Assembly (NCBI GenBank): GCA_013044465.1
Contig: JABEUL010000293.1
Location: 1 to 7,554, forward strand
Source: Acidimicrobiales bacterium
GTDB taxonomy: Bacteria; Actinomycetota; Acidimicrobiia; Acidimicrobiales; JABEUL01
Direction of reading: 5' to 3'
DNA: 7,554 nt
In this document: positions 6,719-7,554 of the stretch, one piece after another
Position numbering within the stretch: the stretch's first letter is position 1
Layout of the letters: each line of letters begins with the position of its first letter
The notes under the pieces: model-generated
Databases searched by the model: none
What the model was told of the DNA's origin: nothing
Seen by the model: only the letters and a program-made list of their open reading frames with translations
Made by a program: the position numbers and the translations under genes

Positions 6719-7512
6719 TATTCATCCCTCAGAGAAACCACTTTGGCTTCAAGATCCGGTCCGATACTAGAGACTACCTCCACTTGCAAAAACTCTCCAA
6801 CCAAGTCATTAACAAGACCCTCAGCATTTGGCATGTCTGTTCTTGTATCCGTGGTCATTTCGCTGGCAATTCCAAAATCGGAAACTCCGTCAATCATTAC
6901 AACTCCGTCAATTTCTGGAGCCTCTCTAAATGACCGGCCAGCTAAGCTCGAATCAAGAAGAACTTCTATAGTTGAACCGACGATTTCTTCTCTTTTCCTA
7001 GCCGTAATAGAGTCCTGAAGCAAAGATGCTTCTTCAAGTCGTTCTTTAGCAAGTGATTCTGGCACAGCGTTTTCAAGACTTAAGGCATAGGTGCCATCTT
7101 CTGGGCTAAAGGTAAAAAATCCAATCCAGTCAAGTTGCATTTCCTCAATGAAGCGTAAAAGTTCATCGTGATCAGCTTCTGTTTCTCCCGGATAGCCAAT
7201 TAAAAATGATGACCTCATAACAGCATTGGGCTCAAGTTTTCTAATCTTTTCAATCTTTTTAGAAAATATCTCGTAGCTTCCGTATCGACGCATCCTTTTC
7301 ACCAAAGGTGCTGAAACGTGCTGAAGCGAAAGATCAAAATAAGGTATTCCAGTACCAATAATGGACTCAATGAGTCGGTCATTTAGTGAAGATGGATAAA
7401 GATATAGCAGCCTCACCCAGTCAACTTTATTTGCAACTTCAACAATTAATTTATTTATTCCGTCATCAATTCCAATGTCTCTTCCGTATGATGATAAATC
7501 CTGTGCCACCAA
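6715..7512 (-). CDS. rimO: RimO: ribosomal protein S12 methylthiotransferase, C-terminal part (5' end broken/partial)
   Basis: RimO is a radical-SAM enzyme that adds a methylthio group to a conserved aspartate of ribosomal protein S12, using two iron-sulfur clusters. The visible 265 residues begin at the family's LVAQDLSSYGRD. They include YLYPSS (37-42), DLSLQHVS (60-67), RSSFLIGYPGETE (100-112), FTFSPEDGTYA (134-144) and a C-terminal TRAM domain (about 175-265). Full RimO is roughly 430-480 aa. The missing front carries the N-terminal UPF0004 domain and the CxxxCxxC cluster motif, so this piece cannot be a working enzyme alone. The TTG at 7512 corresponds to an internal leucine of the family, not a real start. 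Two in-frame TAA codons lie just upstream. The TRAM part contains an acidic stretch of about 20 residues (around 211-232) that looks longer than usual. It is coupled to pgsA by TTGA. Confidence 0.92.
   Translation of the reverse strand: MVAQDLSSYGRDIGIDDGINKLIVEVANKVDWVRLLYLYPSSLNDRLIESIIGTGIPYFDLSLQHVSAPLVKRMRRYGSYEIFSKKIEKIRKLEPNAVMRSSFLIGYPGETEADHDELLRFIEEMQLDWIGFFTFSPEDGTYALSLENAVPESLAKERLEEASLLQDSITARKREEIVGSTIEVLLDSSLAGRSFREAPEIDGVVMIDGVSDFGIASEMTTDTRTDMPNAEGLVNDLVGEFLQVEVVSSIGPDLEAKVVSLRDEY
6726..6730 (-). promoter_or_regulatory. Ribosome binding site for the pgsA TTG start
   Basis: The minus strand reads GAGGG, then ATGAATA, then TTG at 6718-6716. The site lies inside the last rimO codons. 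It supports the TTG as the genuine pgsA start and fits a coupled stop/restart at TTGA. Confidence 0.7.
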
Positions 7513-7554
7513 ACAGGACTCTTACTCTTAAAGAGATTCAATCTCTATAACCAA
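7513..7554 (-). other. Disrupted upstream continuation of rimO at the window edge
   Basis: In the same frame as rimO, these bases read LVIEIESL, stop, E, stop, ESC, and then join LVAQD. The two flanks look like genuine RimO: an acidic helix before, and the E-x-x-LVAQD strand after. The link between them is about three residues shorter than I would expect and carries TAA at 7528-7530 and 7522-7524. Both stops lie in a tandem ACTCTT duplication (7518-7529, plus strand). Next to it is a 6-bp inverted repeat with a 3-base loop (7532-7546). Local sequence or assembly damage is the likely cause; a real pseudogene is the alternative. Confidence 0.5.

Noticed and set aside
6682..7018. Overlapping plus-strand open frames antisense to rimO
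   Set aside because: They are fully inside rimO, with no start context or motif; they are shadows of a well-supported gene.

Overview
The window carries six protein-coding regions, all on the minus strand, so transcription runs from position 7554 towards 1. In that order they are rimO (5'-broken at the window edge), pgsA, cinA, dnaE, an unrecognised 223-aa protein, and the start of a patatin-like phospholipase that is broken near the left edge. I see no RNA gene, insertion sequence, CRISPR array or phage module. No non-coding stretch exceeds about 125 bases.

The likely host is a low-to-mid-GC actinobacterium (sampled lines are about 40-43% GC), perhaps an Acidimicrobiia-like aquatic lineage. 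Two things point there. The rimO-pgsA-cinA order is a familiar actinobacterial arrangement. The replicative polymerase is a DnaE1-type enzyme whose PHP domain keeps its full metal site, as in actinobacterial proofreading DnaE1. This placement is inference; no rRNA or marker tree is available here.

Right block (4866-7554): rimO, pgsA and cinA form a tight, translationally coupled operon with 4-base stop/start overlaps (TTGA, then ATGA). They encode ribosomal protein S12 methylthiolation, phosphatidylglycerol-phosphate synthesis and pyridine-nucleotide salvage/repair. Middle block (1098-4742): after a leader of about 123 bases comes dnaE, the replicative polymerase. Its best start is a TTG at 4742 behind a perfect GGAGGT, 12 bases downstream of the longest-ORF start. 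Left block (1-1019): a perfect 24-bp AT-rich palindrome sits over the dnaE stop codon. It is followed by the unknown gene and, 25 bases later, the patatin-like gene.

Both outermost genes lose their frame close to the window edge: patatin at about position 75, rimO at about 7522-7530. In each case sensible family-like sequence continues on the far side of the lesion. The simplest reading is that the window is a whole short contig with error-prone ends, not two independent pseudogenes. I found no convincing new multi-gene system. The points most worth a second look are the palindrome, the unknown GNAT-like protein, the dnaE start, the intact PHP exonuclease site and the two broken ends.
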